Notes: generated by a model from the letters alone, not told the origin. 64,000 bases of DNA from Colletotrichum lupini (GCF_023278565.1 NC_064681.1:744001-808000); one strand, 5' to 3'. Shown: positions 47,401-60,795, numbered from the stretch's first letter. Numbers and translations: made by a program.

Positions 47401-50400
47401 AGATCCCAGAACGTTAGGTGACCAAAGGCCCTCTTCTTCTGCCATTCTCCATTGTTCCAAGCTATCCATTCGACGGGCTCCTCCAGTTCTGCCCTCCCTC
47501 TTCCTCCTAGGCTCCTCCACCTCCACCACCCCGAATCCGCGATTCCGCCCATTGTTACTATCACCCACACGCAACCCTTCAATCCAAGAGAGACCCAATC
47601 CGTCCAACCAGCCGCAATTCTCCAGGTGGCCTAGTGGGCCTGTCAGGGCTCTTCCTCGGAGCGCTGTTCAGGCCGGAGGGGCAGCCACACCGTCACTGGG
47701 CACTCGAGACCCAGCAGACAGCAGATCGAATACGGTGAGCGATCCCCTAGGCCCGCTGTGGTGTCGGGACCTCGATGGTCAGTGGTCGAAGCGACGGAGT
47801 CTCTCCGATAATAACAGCGCCCCAAAGGGCCGACAGGGCCGACTGGCATCCTGCTCGTCGGCTGCTACGGCGCGAAAACAGGAGGGCCTCTTCCGATCAC
47901 TCAGCACACCAAACGCTCGGCAGACCCGGCACAACATGACGCCCTCGCCTTGAGGATGCTTGTGTCGTTGTCTATCAAGCACCTCGATTCACGTGGTGCC
48001 TCACCAAGTATGTACAGCAACAGGTACACGAAGCAAGATGAAGCAAAGTTACTGGTCAGGCAGTTTACGAGGAGCGATCGTGTCACATCAATCTATCAGA
48101 TGCCATGGTTTCGCTGGAAAGCAGAGGAAAGATCGGTGAAGCACCGGTTTTCACCACAGCGGCATTTGCGTCGAAAGCATCACCTTGAAACCCTCCCAGG
48201 TTCGCTATGGCAATACACGCGACGGCAGTCCAAATACTCGAGCGTCTACTAGGAACGCCTTGCATCGTCCATCATCTTGTCACCGCCAGGAACAGTCTAG
48301 CACCCGGACGCCACATCCTTGTCAGTGGTTATTCGGCTGAGGATTCTTGACTACAGACTAGACTTTTCGTTGTCGCTCTCGCTTGTACTGGCCCAAGTGA
48401 CAAGAGCCACCCCGAATCCCGATAGACTTTACCAACCCCCAGATCTGGTCGAGCCTTGTTGAAGGGCCGAAAAGTCAATGGAACTCGAAGGGTGCTTGCT
48501 GAACTCTCAATCAGTCTGTGTTCGCTTCAAGCTCCTACCGCTGTACACCTCAGCAACCATCACCACCAGTCGTCATCTCGGTCTTGGCTTGCTGTCTGGT
48601 GTCATGATTCTGCATCTCGCGGACGACGGCGTTGAGAGGAGGATTCAGTCTGCTCTCGAGTCTTGGTTGACCGATCGGCCTTTCTGCCAGGTTACTACTC
48701 ACTCTCGTAGCCAAGACCGCGTTGACTGGTCCAGGTCCCCAATTGTTTATGGATCGCCATTCGATAAACGCTATCGCAACTTGCTAGGGGTTCCTGGTTT
48801 GAAGATAAACGGCCCTAATATGAACCCTGCGCAAAGCCCCAGCATCTCCGTACACTGTTTGCCTCGAGTCCTCAGGGAGTACAGAGCACTCTGAATACGT
48901 ACCCTCTTTCGTCCGTCCTCGGAACTCATCTCTCACATTACTCCAAGCATTGCGTCGATTGGCCTTCTTCTTTATGTGCTACAGGCGACGGTCACCTGTT
49001 GTTACGAAACGCAAAATAATGCGTCTCGACCGCGTGATCTGCTCCGAACCGCCACGTGCGATATTGACTGAAGTTGAAGAAGAGAAAACTCGAAAGACGC
49101 GAAGAACCCTTGATACCACAAGCGCGTAAAGCGGCATTCTAGCAAAAATGGATACCAGCTGGGATCGCTCAACGGGTTGCCGACTCTCCGATACTCCAGC
49201 CGCCTCCCTTGAACATGAAGTATAGATGACAGGGATATACTCACGATGCAAGTGCGTCATGCTCCCCAGACCATGGTGGATATGTTCAAGTCGGTCGCAC
49301 CAATGCCGGGCATTGGAAACATCGCCTTGGACGACACATGATATCCATTACCGTCTTCACCTGCTTACCGCCTCGCCTCACCTTTCTCCGAACCGCGATA
49401 ATCATCCGCTGGCCGCTGTTGGCAGATGCATCATGGCCATTACTCCGGGATAGACACAGTGATCGAGATTTTCACATGATCATGAGGAGACTTTGAACGG
49501 GTGTTGAGTTGTCTTACCCAAACAGACGGCAAATTCCTTGGTCTCACCGTTGTTGAGATGACAAGACAGATTGTAGCGGGCTATGCCACCGTCTGATGCT
49601 CTACCTCTCGCTCACCACTAGCACGGGCACTGCGCAGCCGCCCTTGGCGGTGCTTCACCACCAATGTGTTTGCTACCACGAAATTACTTCGGAATGGGAC
49701 AAGATGTTCCAGGAGGTTGTACTCGCCAAAAACACACAAGTCTCAGGCGCGCTTCGTCACAGCCCTGAGCAAAATATACCGAGCGGCGCAACTGCTACTG
49801 GCACTGGCCCGTATGAGACTTTGACGCGGCAAAAGCTTCTGCCCCCGGGATATTGTCAATATCTAAGCTCGCTTGCTCAATAAGCCGAAATAAGGCTGTA
49901 GAGATCGTCAGAATTCCCTTGGCAATTGGGAGCAAAGCGTGCGCCGAGCAACTCAATTTCCAGCACTGGCGCCGAGCGCAAGCAGTAAACGCTGTATCTA
50001 AGCATGATGCATGTCGACTCTTGCTTTCTAAGTTGCTTTCACAACATTTGAGAATGATGCTTTACAGCATCACGAGCAGGTAGCCAGCATGCAGCAACCC
50101 CTCTAGAAGCTATCAAACGCGATGCATCACCATCAGTCGAATGGGGTTCAAGACCAACATCCTATCGGATACATGCAGACGGTGGTTCGTTGTCTGTGCC
50201 CTTTGGCGGCGGCGTGCTTCCGGGATTCTTCAACGGCACCGGGATAAGCATACCCAGATATTGGAACATATCTAGCTCCAAGCACTGTCTCATCAATCTG
50301 GGCTAGCCACTTGTTCAGGACAGTGTTGTTGTTTCACTGGTGGCTGTCATGTATGCATTTGGCGATCGCCATGAACGAGGTTCCGGCCCATGCCGTTGAG

Positions 50401-53400
50401 TTTTGACAGCATATCAAGCGGGCCACTCTAGCAGCTGATACGCAGCAACAAGGCTCAGCCGTAATCTGTGCCTTACATGGAACGGACTTGAGAAGCAACA
50501 CGGCTCTGAGTACCGCAGGCTCGGCGCGCCAAATCTAGTGGTCGAGCGGTAGGCATGTTGCGTATGCCAAGCTGCTTGTCGCCCTGCAAACTCGCATCCT
50601 GTCGGCCGAACTCTGTTTTCGTCCATGGCTCGTTCCCCTGGACTAAGCTTGACCTACCTTCACCATTCTGTGTTGAAGAATTCAGAATCGCCAAAATCAC
50701 CTCCGGCCACTACGAACTCCAGCGCAATGGGAGAGGGACCAAAGATCATCGCCAGTGTGGCAGGTTGCCCCCCCTCTTGCTCAGGTTGTGTTCCAGGCTT
50801 CAGATGGGCTCGCCAACAGCGGCACAAGTCGTCAAATTGACTAACTGCCACCGCTTCTGTCAACCCATCACACTTCTTAGTCGCCCGCGTCGTACCCAGC
50901 CATCAGTGCTGTTCGCTTGGATCGGGATCAAGCAAAGCGGCATATCACGGGAGGTGAGGGTGTGCTCCAAAGGCTTGATGACAGTCCTGTTAGCCAACGA
51001 CCTGTTTCAGCAGACATTCGAGACTGGTATTGTTCCCCCACGCTTGTCGTGACTGCTGCACCCCTCAAGGAGAGACGGTGAATGGCTCGCTTATTACACT
51101 ACTGCAGGTGGCCCGAAAGAGATGTTTAACACATAGCGAAGTGAGCCAGGCCTTGGCGCTGGTGCTGCTACGCCGTGCGGAGGAGAGGAGTGGATTGTGG
51201 GAAAAGGGGAGGACGGACGGATCATGGATCCTGTCAGTCGACCGTACCAACCCGAGCGAGCACATGTTCTGATCCTCGCGGAGGACTTGGCGACCGAGAT
51301 GCTCCGAAATGAGACCCGGAATCTTGTGTCAGTGACCGACAGTCCGACAGTCGGCTCCAGAGGCTGATATGTGCTTCTTAGCCGGCGGTGCTTGAGCCGC
51401 CAGTGGGCACACGTCTCAAAGAGGCAAAACCGGGCGACTTGAAAGTTGAAAGATGTTTGACGGCCAGGGCGGAACCGGGAGGAACGAACCTCGCGATATT
51501 GGAGGGCTGTCTTCCGTCCTGTCTTCCGTCCATTCTTCCATCGAGTACGTCTTCGTCGGTGTGGTATTTGGACATATACCAAGACAACGGCGCCTTGCTC
51601 GAGCCTCGATGTTTCTAGCGGCTTGTTTGACCCTGCTACACATCGTTGGCTTGGCTGAACTAGAAGTCTCTCGCAACTGCCGTTTTCAACCCCCAACTTG
51701 CCCCCATCCCTGGGGATGGGAAGTTGTTGGGATGGCGTCGCTGAAACTCAAAAAATGATACCCTCAGGAGCGCACATCGGATTGGACACGGATCTACAGA
51801 CATACGAGGCGGTTGTCGCGTTGAAATACCACCTGGAACAGTGAGCAGCAGGTCTAGACTTGGCCGATGGTAGAGAAGACGCGTCTCGTTCGTGGCTTAT
51901 TCCATGTCTCGCGCTGGCTCAAGGCGCACCTTGCAGTTTTCTTACGGATTACCTAGCACTGCACCTGATACCAGGGGAGTGTATCGACGAAGTTTGGCAT
52001 GTCAAAATCAGCAAAACATGTTCACGCCTCCTCTCAAAATGGACAGCCAAGGAGATCTGCCGGGTTATTAATGTGATTATCGATTCTCGACTCTCAACAA
52101 TTAATGGTCCGAATGATGGGTTTTTGCCTTTCGAAGTTGTCCCTATTCAACTGCTCTTTGTACAGATACCGATACCTCAACTAAAATGTGGGGAGCGGAG
52201 TCTCCTCATCTTGAAATCTGCCATATTATCACAGTCTGTTAGTTGAGGCGAAGAAGCTGTGTCGATGCTGGGCTGGAATGGGTTGAGTACCTCATGGGAT
52301 TTCTGACAGCTGGGGACGTGGCTGGCTAACTAGCCAAGCCACGCCGTGGAGTCAGTTTCGGACGGGATTCACCGTACGGGAAAGTATGTCAAAACGGGCT
52401 TGTTCCTCCAATCGAAGCTCCTCCTTTGGCAATCCACCACCGCCAACATCGTCACCAGCCTCTCCAGTCTCCATCTCTGGGTCTCTCCCCCGAACTTGGC
52501 CCCGTTGCCCTTCCGCCCGCTCGAGCCCTCGACAACGGGCTCCCGCCAAGCCAAGTGGCGGTGAGCTAAAGGCCCCCGAGAGCCCTGGAGCTCGTCCCTC
52601 GCCCTTCCCTTCGCTTCACTCTAATCCCCGTCTACAGCAGCCCCTCACTGGGTGCATTCACCTCTCGGGTCTTTTGCGGCATGCTTGACAGGGCTAGCTA
52701 GGCCCTGCGGTGCCAGCAAATGTAGTGTGAGTCGACAGCTGCTACCGCCGCCGCTGCTGGTAAAAGGGGCTGGAAATCTCGCTTCAATGCTTGCTGCATC
52801 CTCAAGCTGGAGATGCAAACGACCTATTGGAGCTTCCACCAGCTTGATCCTGGGGAAGCTCATGCGACTGCCTTCTGTTTCTGAACCTGAAGTGCCATTG
52901 CGATTCACCGCAGCTTTCCGAGCTGCAGACCGTCAAACGCGTCTGTAGGCATGTCCTGTCCAGCGCCCTTGTTCCACGGCAGACGGTCAGCCGCGTTGTG
53001 CAGGCGTCTACTTCTCCGAAGACAACTCGGGTCAACGAGATGCCCCGACATGGGCGGGAAGATGGTATTAATCTGGGGTTCGCGGGGTACAAGTGGCTTA
53101 CAGTCACGATACATCGATACGATCCTTTGTCCTGGAGGCAATCACCCCCCCCCCCGGAACTCTATCCCGGATGGGTGGGAGGGAACAGGCCATTCTCACA
53201 CTCTCCATACATGCGGCATCTCGAAAAATCCCTCATGGCTGGTATGCACCATTATGGAGGATGGTGAGGATGACGACCTTGTTTATGTACGAATACTCGT
53301 GATTTGCCAATCATCCTCGCAGTCAGGCCCTTTGCTGTATTCGTACCAGATACTTTGGCATTGATGGTCAGTTCAGTCTGTCCATGCTGTACACCATCCC

Positions 53401-56400
53401 GCCGTCGCAAAGCTCTGCGGCTCAATACTCGGTCGATGGGTTTCGGACACACGGACACGGACGTGGCATATATTGAACCTTTGGGTCTACGGCCAACACG
53501 GTACAACTAGCCATTTGATGATTTCGTTATCGTCAGAATTTTCCATCTGCATGGAGGTTGCCATCGCCAGGTGGGGTATTGGTCTACAGCTTCCGACATG
53601 ATCAAACTTTTTTTTGGTGGCCATGCCGAACGAGAGAGAGCGCGAGAGCTTATCTCTCCTCTCATGTGGCGAAGAGTGATCGCCCTGGGGCCCAGATCTT
53701 CTAGAAGGGTTCTCCAAACCCCAAGCCCGAGTCGGCGACATCTGCATCCCTAGTGGGTAGTCTGGCCCCCTCCGACGATGATCGAATGCCCAGAGAGAAG
53801 GAAGCAGCTCAGTCCTTGATGGGCGACGCTTGGCGTTCTGCCAAAAAATGCCACCATTGACCATTCATGGTCCGTCGAGCCTGTCCCTGGCGTGCCCAGC
53901 TGAGGGGAAAGCCCGACTGGGAGACGGGCTTGTGTTGAAATATGCCTGCAACTGGGCACTCCATCATTTTTGGGGTTTGGCTTGGCTTGTTCGGCGATTC
54001 CCATTGCTTGACAGGACGATTCTTCGTCGTGGTGGTGGGAAGTGTGCCAAGCCAAACGTATTTTAAAGTTTTCGTTTGCTTTGCCTAAGGACACTCAATT
54101 GCGTGTCCGTTTCTGTTATGATCTGCCTGTAGCCTTTGGTAGATCCAAAGTCATGGCAACCAAAAAAAGTCCACCCACTGCGATGCGTTAAAGTACCTGC
54201 TGGCACGTTTTGGCATGTTGGTTGAGTGAGGTAGCACGGTAAGTCCGACGTCGATTTGAGGAGATCAGCAATCCCATACCTCATCCGAATATGGGCTGCT
54301 TAATCTGGTGAATCTACATGGACGTCCCCTGGAAGAGATCTCCCCCCTCCGTGCCCCCCGTAGTTCGGACGGAGGCCCAAGGTAGGTGGTCAGAGGGGAA
54401 ACGATCGGAGGAATCGAGAGCGAGGAAGCCGCCGCGCTCAACGTGCGGCGAGCGGGCTGATCGCGGACTGTGCGCGGTTGAGGGGTGGGAGGACGCGCAG
54501 ACCGGGGAACGTCACCCCGGTTGCCGGAGCTTCTTTTTGCTGCGGGTGTTTGTTGAGGACGGGAGGAGGACGGATGTGCATGTTCAGCATCCGAGTACGG
54601 CTTCCGGTCGTACATGTCCTCGCGCCTTTTGATTCTTTTTGTGTTTTCGAGAGATTCAGGTGGCTGTCTGTCTCGCACGGTGATCTTGGGGTTGGAAGGA
54701 AGGTTGAGCGCGGATGTCGTCTGGGAGGTGTAGCTTTAGAGTGAGCCGTAGCTTGAGGTTTCAAATCTGCCTATATATGTGTATGTGGCTGCTGCTTGTA
54801 GCTGTAGCTGGCAAGACTACTATGCTCGGAGTTGAAAATAGACAACGAAGGCGTACCTTTTACAAAACCTTCCTTCGTGGCAGAAGCTATTATGGTTACT
54901 CGATTCACAGACAACAGGGCTGCTGAGAGAGTTCTTAGTCGGGACCGCTGCGGGTTTCTCTCCGGAGACGAGGAGTTGAAACTTTGACGTGGCGTTCTGC
55001 GGGCGATGAACTCTGCGGTTTAGGTTTTTTTTTTGTTAAATGTGCGATTTGGAGTGTAAACATGTTACGGGACAAGGTGATGGGGTAAGAAAGGGGCATT
55101 TGGTGGTCGTTGTGGCATGTAAGGCTTTCTCGATGAGTGTGTTCACCGTACCTTTCCTTCTCTATGGCCTCGTGAGGGAGACATCCGGAGGCCTGGGCGG
55201 AGGAGGGTGGGCGTGGAACCAGGCTCTAGTGGAGTGAGGTCCCGGGTCGGTGATGGATGTGTCTTGTGCGTAGGTTGGTATTTCGTGGCAGGTCGATAGC
55301 TTCCCTCGTGAGAGCTTTTGTGAGTGAGGGACGTTGTGTGGTCTGGGAGAGGACATGAGATTGCTTGACGGATGGAGGGGGTCCTTATTTGTGTGTACGC
55401 TGTGATGGTAAGAGTTTGCGTTATACTTGATGGGTTGTTATAGAAAGAATGGCTGTTCATCACTTTCTGCAAGCTTATCCTCGACGAGAAGAAATACACA
55501 GCGAGGCTTGGAAGTTTGAGTTTCTGACGAGGTACATACGTATCAAGAGATCCACTCTCACGATTGTGTTTGCTGGTTGCCACTGTATTATTTGGATACG
55601 ATGTCGTTGTTGATACCGCGCTGACTGGATCTTGGACATCATTCCGGCAATGCGGTGGTCGTCGCGAGAGTTCACGGGACCATGAAGTATCTGAGTGGCG
55701 TCAAGGTGTCACGGTTACAGGACTCAACGACATTGGGATGTGAGTGAAGGTAAGCTATCACGTGGGTCATGTCCCCTGGTTACGAAGAGCTTCTTGACCC
55801 GTGAGTGAGGTTGAAGGCATTGAGACGTGCTCTATCGGCGCATATGGTTGTCCTGTTATCAGGGCATCGCCTCTTTCTTGTATAGAGTCTTGATGCGTGA
55901 TATGGATGGAAGCCGTCATGAGCAGGTCTGTCTAGTCTACGAGGTAAAGGGGAGTTAGATGCGGGCTTCTGCAGCGACTGTGAGGTGGACTCACGTTCAG
56001 ACGCTTCTCAGTATGTCTCTTCGCTCCGTCAAAGATTTGATATGCTGATATCAATATCATCCGAATTGTAAACGGTCTTCAACCATATTGGAATTAAGCC
56101 TCGACTTGATAGCCATTCAGCAATCCAATTTCGATTTGCCTCTATTCACAATGGCACCTTACATCACGAGGAATTCGGCAGTCTTTCTACTTTCATTGAA
56201 GTTATTGGCGTGGCAATCGAGCGTGTTCCACAGCCGTGAAGAACATGTTGATTGGCGCATCACGCTCGGCAGTTTTCCATACCCTTACGTTTGAATCTCA
56301 GCTAGCTCCCGTTGGTTTTGCTTTCCTGCCTTTCCAAGGGTTCTAACCTGTGATAGCAAACATGTGTTTGTTTCGAGGGGCGTATAATAGTTCATCCTTG

Positions 56401-56870
56401 GAGCGAGCATCTGAATCACGCACTTTGGCATTGTTACAATCATCATTTTACAATTGTAGGCCAAACGCAAGACCCATTTGTCTGAACTCTCGAGATCGAT
56501 TCAGTTTCCGCCTGGGCAGCGGATTCTGGGGCAAGTGATGACCAGGCTCTATCGGAGAAACCTATCAGCCACGTGGGAAAATTGATCATCACAGACAAGA
56601 CAGGTCGCGAGAGCTCATTAGGATCTTCCCCGCGACAGCGTGATACTTGACTGGCTCTATACTCACATTCGACAGTGTCATCTGTGATCAACGGGAATGG
56701 GAGGGAGGCTACTTCTGGTTAACCCCACACCCAAGCGCGTAAATTCTTCTTTCATAGACTCTGGTACAGAAATCCAAGGTAAAGACCAGATTAGCCGTGT
56801 CTCTCCTCCCCGATGATGAATGCATATGGAATATACTTCAGGTAGTGATGATGAGACTTGGGCAGCGTAA

Positions 56871-57152
56871 TTAAGAGCCTTCTCTAACCACTGACTTGTA
56901 AGTAGACCATACGTATATCGACAAGGTTATCAGTAGCCCAGATACACTTTCCGGTGCGATATGGAGTTCCGTCAAGGCACAGGGGAAGATCACGCCTTTG
57001 ACGAAAACATAATCAGAAAATCTACATTCATGTAATAAATGCTCGAGGGTCTCCGAATCTTCCCTCGGGTTAAGAAAGAAGCGATCCTTTAACAGACGGC
57101 AGTTATCACTACTACACCATCCCAACCATCTCGTTGTACGACTGCTTAGCAC
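56871..57152 (-). mobile_element. Possible retroelement (LINE-type) C-terminal fragment
   Basis: A 93-codon frame contains CRLLKDRFFLNPREDSE followed by TLEHLLHECRFSDYVF. The order Cys..acidic-E-T-x-E-H-x-L-x-x-C is the usual zinc-knuckle signature downstream of reverse transcriptase in LINE-like elements, where it reads roughly ETxEHLLxEC. No reverse transcriptase or endonuclease frame remains around it, so this would be a decayed fragment. The match is short and could be coincidental. Confidence 0.35.
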
Positions 57153-57805
57153 TCGGATAGATATGGACCGGGAGCGCGCCGGTAGAAGCCCTCAGTTGCG
57201 ATCTCTTGGCATCCTCCTCTGCCTGCCTCTCCGCTGCGCTTAGATTCGCAAAGTCACGGCCTCAAGCATCTATTCTGCACCTCCCCGTCGTTTGAAAACT
57301 ATCGAAGATACTCCGGGCAGTGACACTTAAAGCTGGACAGAGCAGAGAGCCTGAACGCCCACCTCCTGGCATGTGGAAGCGAGAGTACCAAGGTAGACGA
57401 CCCACGCCCCAATGTCATCGCGGGGGGCTGCTCTCCATCACTATATCATGGCCCCGACATCACCGTGATAAGCCAATCACACTGCTGTAGTCTAGAATCT
57501 GACGTGGCAGAACTGTATTTATACCATTCTCGCGTTGAGACGGCTCGAGTTCCATTCCATATTGGCCTAAAGTCCCAGAATATGAACTGTAAAGGGGGAT
57601 ATTGCGAAGATAGGCACTACAATACTCGGGTCAGCCTACCCTTGGAGCAAAGCCTAGTGATACCCCTCTCGTGATGGAAGTGTTTCTCATGGAGTCCCTA
57701 TTTTCTGAGTGATTGAGACGGCTCAAAATCCGGCAACCCGGAAAAGAAAGACTGGGGGCCTTCAGGTGTACGGATTTCATCACTTTACTTCCATGAGGAC
57801 ATCTC

Positions 57806-57824
57806 AAAAAAAAAAAAAAAAAAG
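57806..57824 (+). repeat. Poly-A tract
   Basis: A run of 19 A residues on the plus strand. It might be the remains of a retroposon tail, but the nearby retroelement-like frame runs on the opposite strand, so the two need not be linked. Confidence 0.9.
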
Positions 57825-58814
57825 TATATCATCACACGCTCGAGTGTAAGCTCTTCTGCGTTCCAGGAATTTCTTCCATGTCTGCCTTGCCTATGTCTAG
57901 TTCCCTAGTCGCTAATTGCCTCACAGACTACTCCAGTCAATACCATGCTCTCGAGATACCTTTCATAACCTCAGCCTCATGAACAGACAAAACCCATAAG
58001 CTTCAGAGAAGAATCCTTGGCGTTCCGCAAGGTAAAAGAGTCGGAGAAGTCTCTCGTAGGTAGATTTCACACCCGTTGAAGGCGGCACCCCCGATTCCCC
58101 GAGACAACTTCACATTTCCCCTTTCGCGTCCAAGATAGGTAGAACATCAATCTGGCGAGCACAATGGGGATATCTTGTTGATGATAAGCCTGCTACTCCC
58201 TCACCTCAAACCGATTTCCTTCACAAGTGAGCTCTGCCCGAGCCTGAACTCCAACCACGTCTCGCATCGTTTGGCACAAGCAGTACAGTCTCCAGCGCAT
58301 CTCCAGCAGCCAAAGGGCCTATTCCAATAACGCGAGGCGCTTATCACTCCATCAAGGCTCAGAACTACCGTCAGGTAAGTACCATCCTATCTACATAGGA
58401 ATACCAAAATCATACCAATCTCTCAACGAAGCACCGGCAAAGTTTCCAACATGAGATCTTGTCTGCTACGCACCAGGGTGAACGATAGAGATGTCGGTCG
58501 AAAGAACGCCCGTCGCGCTTCTCATTACACATTCCGTCATGATTCTCACATATCAAAAAGATAGGACTCATGAGTGGTGTATACACACCCTGACTTGGAT
58601 AGAGATAATGCGGATTTTATACCGTCTCGACTTTGTAGTCTACTGAATTCTCGTAAGTCGCCATTTGTCAAAGTTCCATAATCTAAGTCCCCGTAATCCA
58701 ATGACATAGGAAAGAAAGCCCATCGTCGCCCTGACACACCCGTTGCCCAAAAACGTTCCCATGAGAAAAAGGAAAAGCAAAACCGAGAGAGGAGCAGATG
58801 AATGATCCGCCCGA

Positions 58815-59978
58815 CTATACTCCCATTGTGAAATCGTGCTCGATACCAGGCGTGACGCTGGCCATGAACTACAGCAAGTTAGCATCGTCATTACCCTCGC
58901 AAACTTCGCCCACATCAGAAAATACCTTGAGGAAAACAACCAGATACTGATCCACCCGGATCGCAACCTCCTGCTCGTCAACCTCGCTCTGCTCAACCTC
59001 CTCCCACTCGCCGTCCTTATCGGCAGCGGCCTGAACATCCTTGACATCCAGCTTGCCCAGCTCGTCAACGAGTCCCTCCATGCCCTGGTCCCCACCGACG
59101 GCCTTGCCGGCGCGCAGCTTCTCGCGCCGGATGCGCAGGGCCCCGTCGGCGCGGTCGAGCATCGTCTTCATCACGGACGCGTGCTTGCACGGGTGCACGC
59201 TCGCCATCTTGATGTTGTTGGCGAAGAAGGGGAAGTCCTCGAGCGTCACCGTCTTGTCCTTGTAGTCGCCCACAATGTCGTCCATCATGGCGTGCGGCGG
59301 TAGCGGCTGGCCGTTGGGCGAGTAGCCCGAGAGGTATAGGCGGGGTGTGCGGTAATACGTTGAGTACATGATGTAGAGGGTGTATGTCCGCCGGCCGCTA
59401 TAAAGCGCGAGAGGTTAGCAATGTCTTCTCAAGAAGAAGCCTCTACACGATCAGTACCTGTTCTTTCCATTGTCTCCTGCATCGCGGATGATGGCCTCGT
59501 CGTCATCTTCATCCTCCATATCCGGAATCTCATCGTCATCCTCCACAACCTCCCGGTCTCCCACATTTCCCGAGTCGTCCACCGTCCGCACCTCCTTCAC
59601 CTTGAGCGGCTGCGAGCTCGCCAGCCCGCCCGTGCGAAGCCAGCCGTCTTCATCGTCGTCGCCGGTCCCGGAGCTCTTGCCGCCCTCCACAACGGCCTCC
59701 TCGTGGCCCGCATCGCCGGCGAAGTCGTCGTCGAGTCGGCGGTTGCAGGGGACGTTGCGCGTGACGAGGAACTGCTTCCCAGGAGGCAGGTAGCTGACGC
59801 GGCGGCTGTCGGCGTCGGCGTCGCCCCAGGACCAGGTCGGGAACTTGTAGACGAGGTAGTCGCCCGCGGCGACGAACTCTTCGGGGGTGATTTGGCCCGT
59901 CTGGCGGAAGGTGGACTTGTGCGATACCGGCGTGTACCGGTCGCGGAGTGTGTTGACGGTCGAATAAAGAAGATTCAT
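58815..59978 (-). CDS. ATG3: Atg3, E2-like enzyme for Atg8 lipidation
   Basis: Three exons on the minus strand (59978-59458, 59397-58926, 58868-58815) give 348 residues, the normal length. The introns are 60 and 57 bases, in phase. The start [18 protein letters not shown] is the amphipathic N-terminal helix that senses curved membranes. [20 protein letters not shown] follows. Residues about 147-173 are a strongly acidic stretch corresponding to the flexible Atg7-binding region. [20 protein letters not shown] leads into the E2 core, and the catalytic cysteine is Cys244 in [13 protein letters not shown]. The handle region contains GEWEEVE (Trp305-Val308), a plausible Atg8-interacting motif. The C-terminus [24 protein letters not shown] is nearly invariant. 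The enzyme takes Atg8 from Atg7 and conjugates it to phosphatidylethanolamine during autophagosome growth. A start ten codons upstream is open but lacks the conserved helix context. Confidence 0.96.
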
Positions 59979-60795
59979 CGTTGACGTCGGTCTGTGTCGT
60001 ATAGGCAAGCTTCGGTATATCGAGTCGGTGACGCCGTGTGTTGAATGGTATCGATGGTCTCTAAGTGTATAGTTGCTTTGTGGTGATGCGATCGTCTTCA
60101 GTGGTGTCCTTCTTGCTGATGAGAAGGATGTTGTTGGTAAGGGTAAGAAAGACAGCCTAGTCCTCCGCCGACTCTGAGAATGATGTAGTTTGTCGTAGTT
60201 CCGCCTGATGTCGATGACTGGGAGTCAAGCTCGTGGCAGCTGTTCAGGGCGATCACATGGATGGCGGGGTTGTCTCACGATTGGACAGGGAAGATGGTGG
60301 CGGGGTTGCCGCCTGCCTGCGCTAGTGCTGGGGGATCTGCTTATCTTATCGGCCGTTGGAAGCTACCTACTGTAGGTACTAATCCGCTTAGGTACGACAG
60401 ACAACAGCTTCCTCAACACAGTTGCGCCATTGAAACCGGTGGAAGGGCACGGATCGCGCTGGTTCGAGCTGTTTTGCTGCAGCATAGGCTGATACTGATG
60501 TAGCCTGAAACTTACGCCTGGGTGGCTGATGAGTTGCCCTTTGACTACATTGGAAGTGTGTTCCTCAGCTTTTGATCTCGAAACTAGCTAGACAAAGCTG
60601 TCGAAAGCCGGAGAACAAGGGAACATCTAACATGTAGCTTGGCATTCTCATCTCGAGGGTGGTCCTCGCCATCTCGGTTATGCGATTTGGACCAGAGTCA
60701 GTGTCATGGAAGCTTCACTTGGACTGGACAACATGCCCAGAGACGAATGGTATTCAGCCGCGACAGGATTTGTGGTATCTTTGAGTCCTAGCATC
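59979..60795. other. ATG3 upstream region / CWC24 3' flank
   Basis: About 0.8 kb between two genes on the same strand. It holds the ATG3 promoter and the 3' end of CWC24. No gene is seen. The 80-codon plus frame at 60261-60503 has no family features. Confidence 0.65.

Larger units (their letters stand above)
42088..58814. other. 16.7-kb gene-poor tract
   Basis: No gene is supported between the kinase and ATG3. The first 1.6 kb is the kinase upstream region, with long pyrimidine and purine runs. From about 43.8 to 49 kb there are many short frames and TACGGAGTA/GTAC words but no recognisable protein. From about 48.9 to 53.5 kb and 55.6 to 58.6 kb frames are short, and one minus-strand fragment (56871-57152) looks like a retroelement zinc knuckle. 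A possible multi-exon minus-strand gene at 54.2-55.6 kb is treated as a finding. Overall it looks like old repeat-derived or regulatory DNA. Confidence 0.5.

Noticed and set aside
51094..51696. 200-codon minus frame
   Set aside because: Arg/Ser-rich, with overlapping frames on both strands. No conserved motif.
10450..58800. A giant transposon (Starship-type) carrying accessory cargo
   Set aside because: No DUF3435-type tyrosine recombinase, nucleotide-binding cargo genes or paired terminal repeats could be recognised, and the core genes ISN1, the Hal4-type kinase and others interrupt the stretch.
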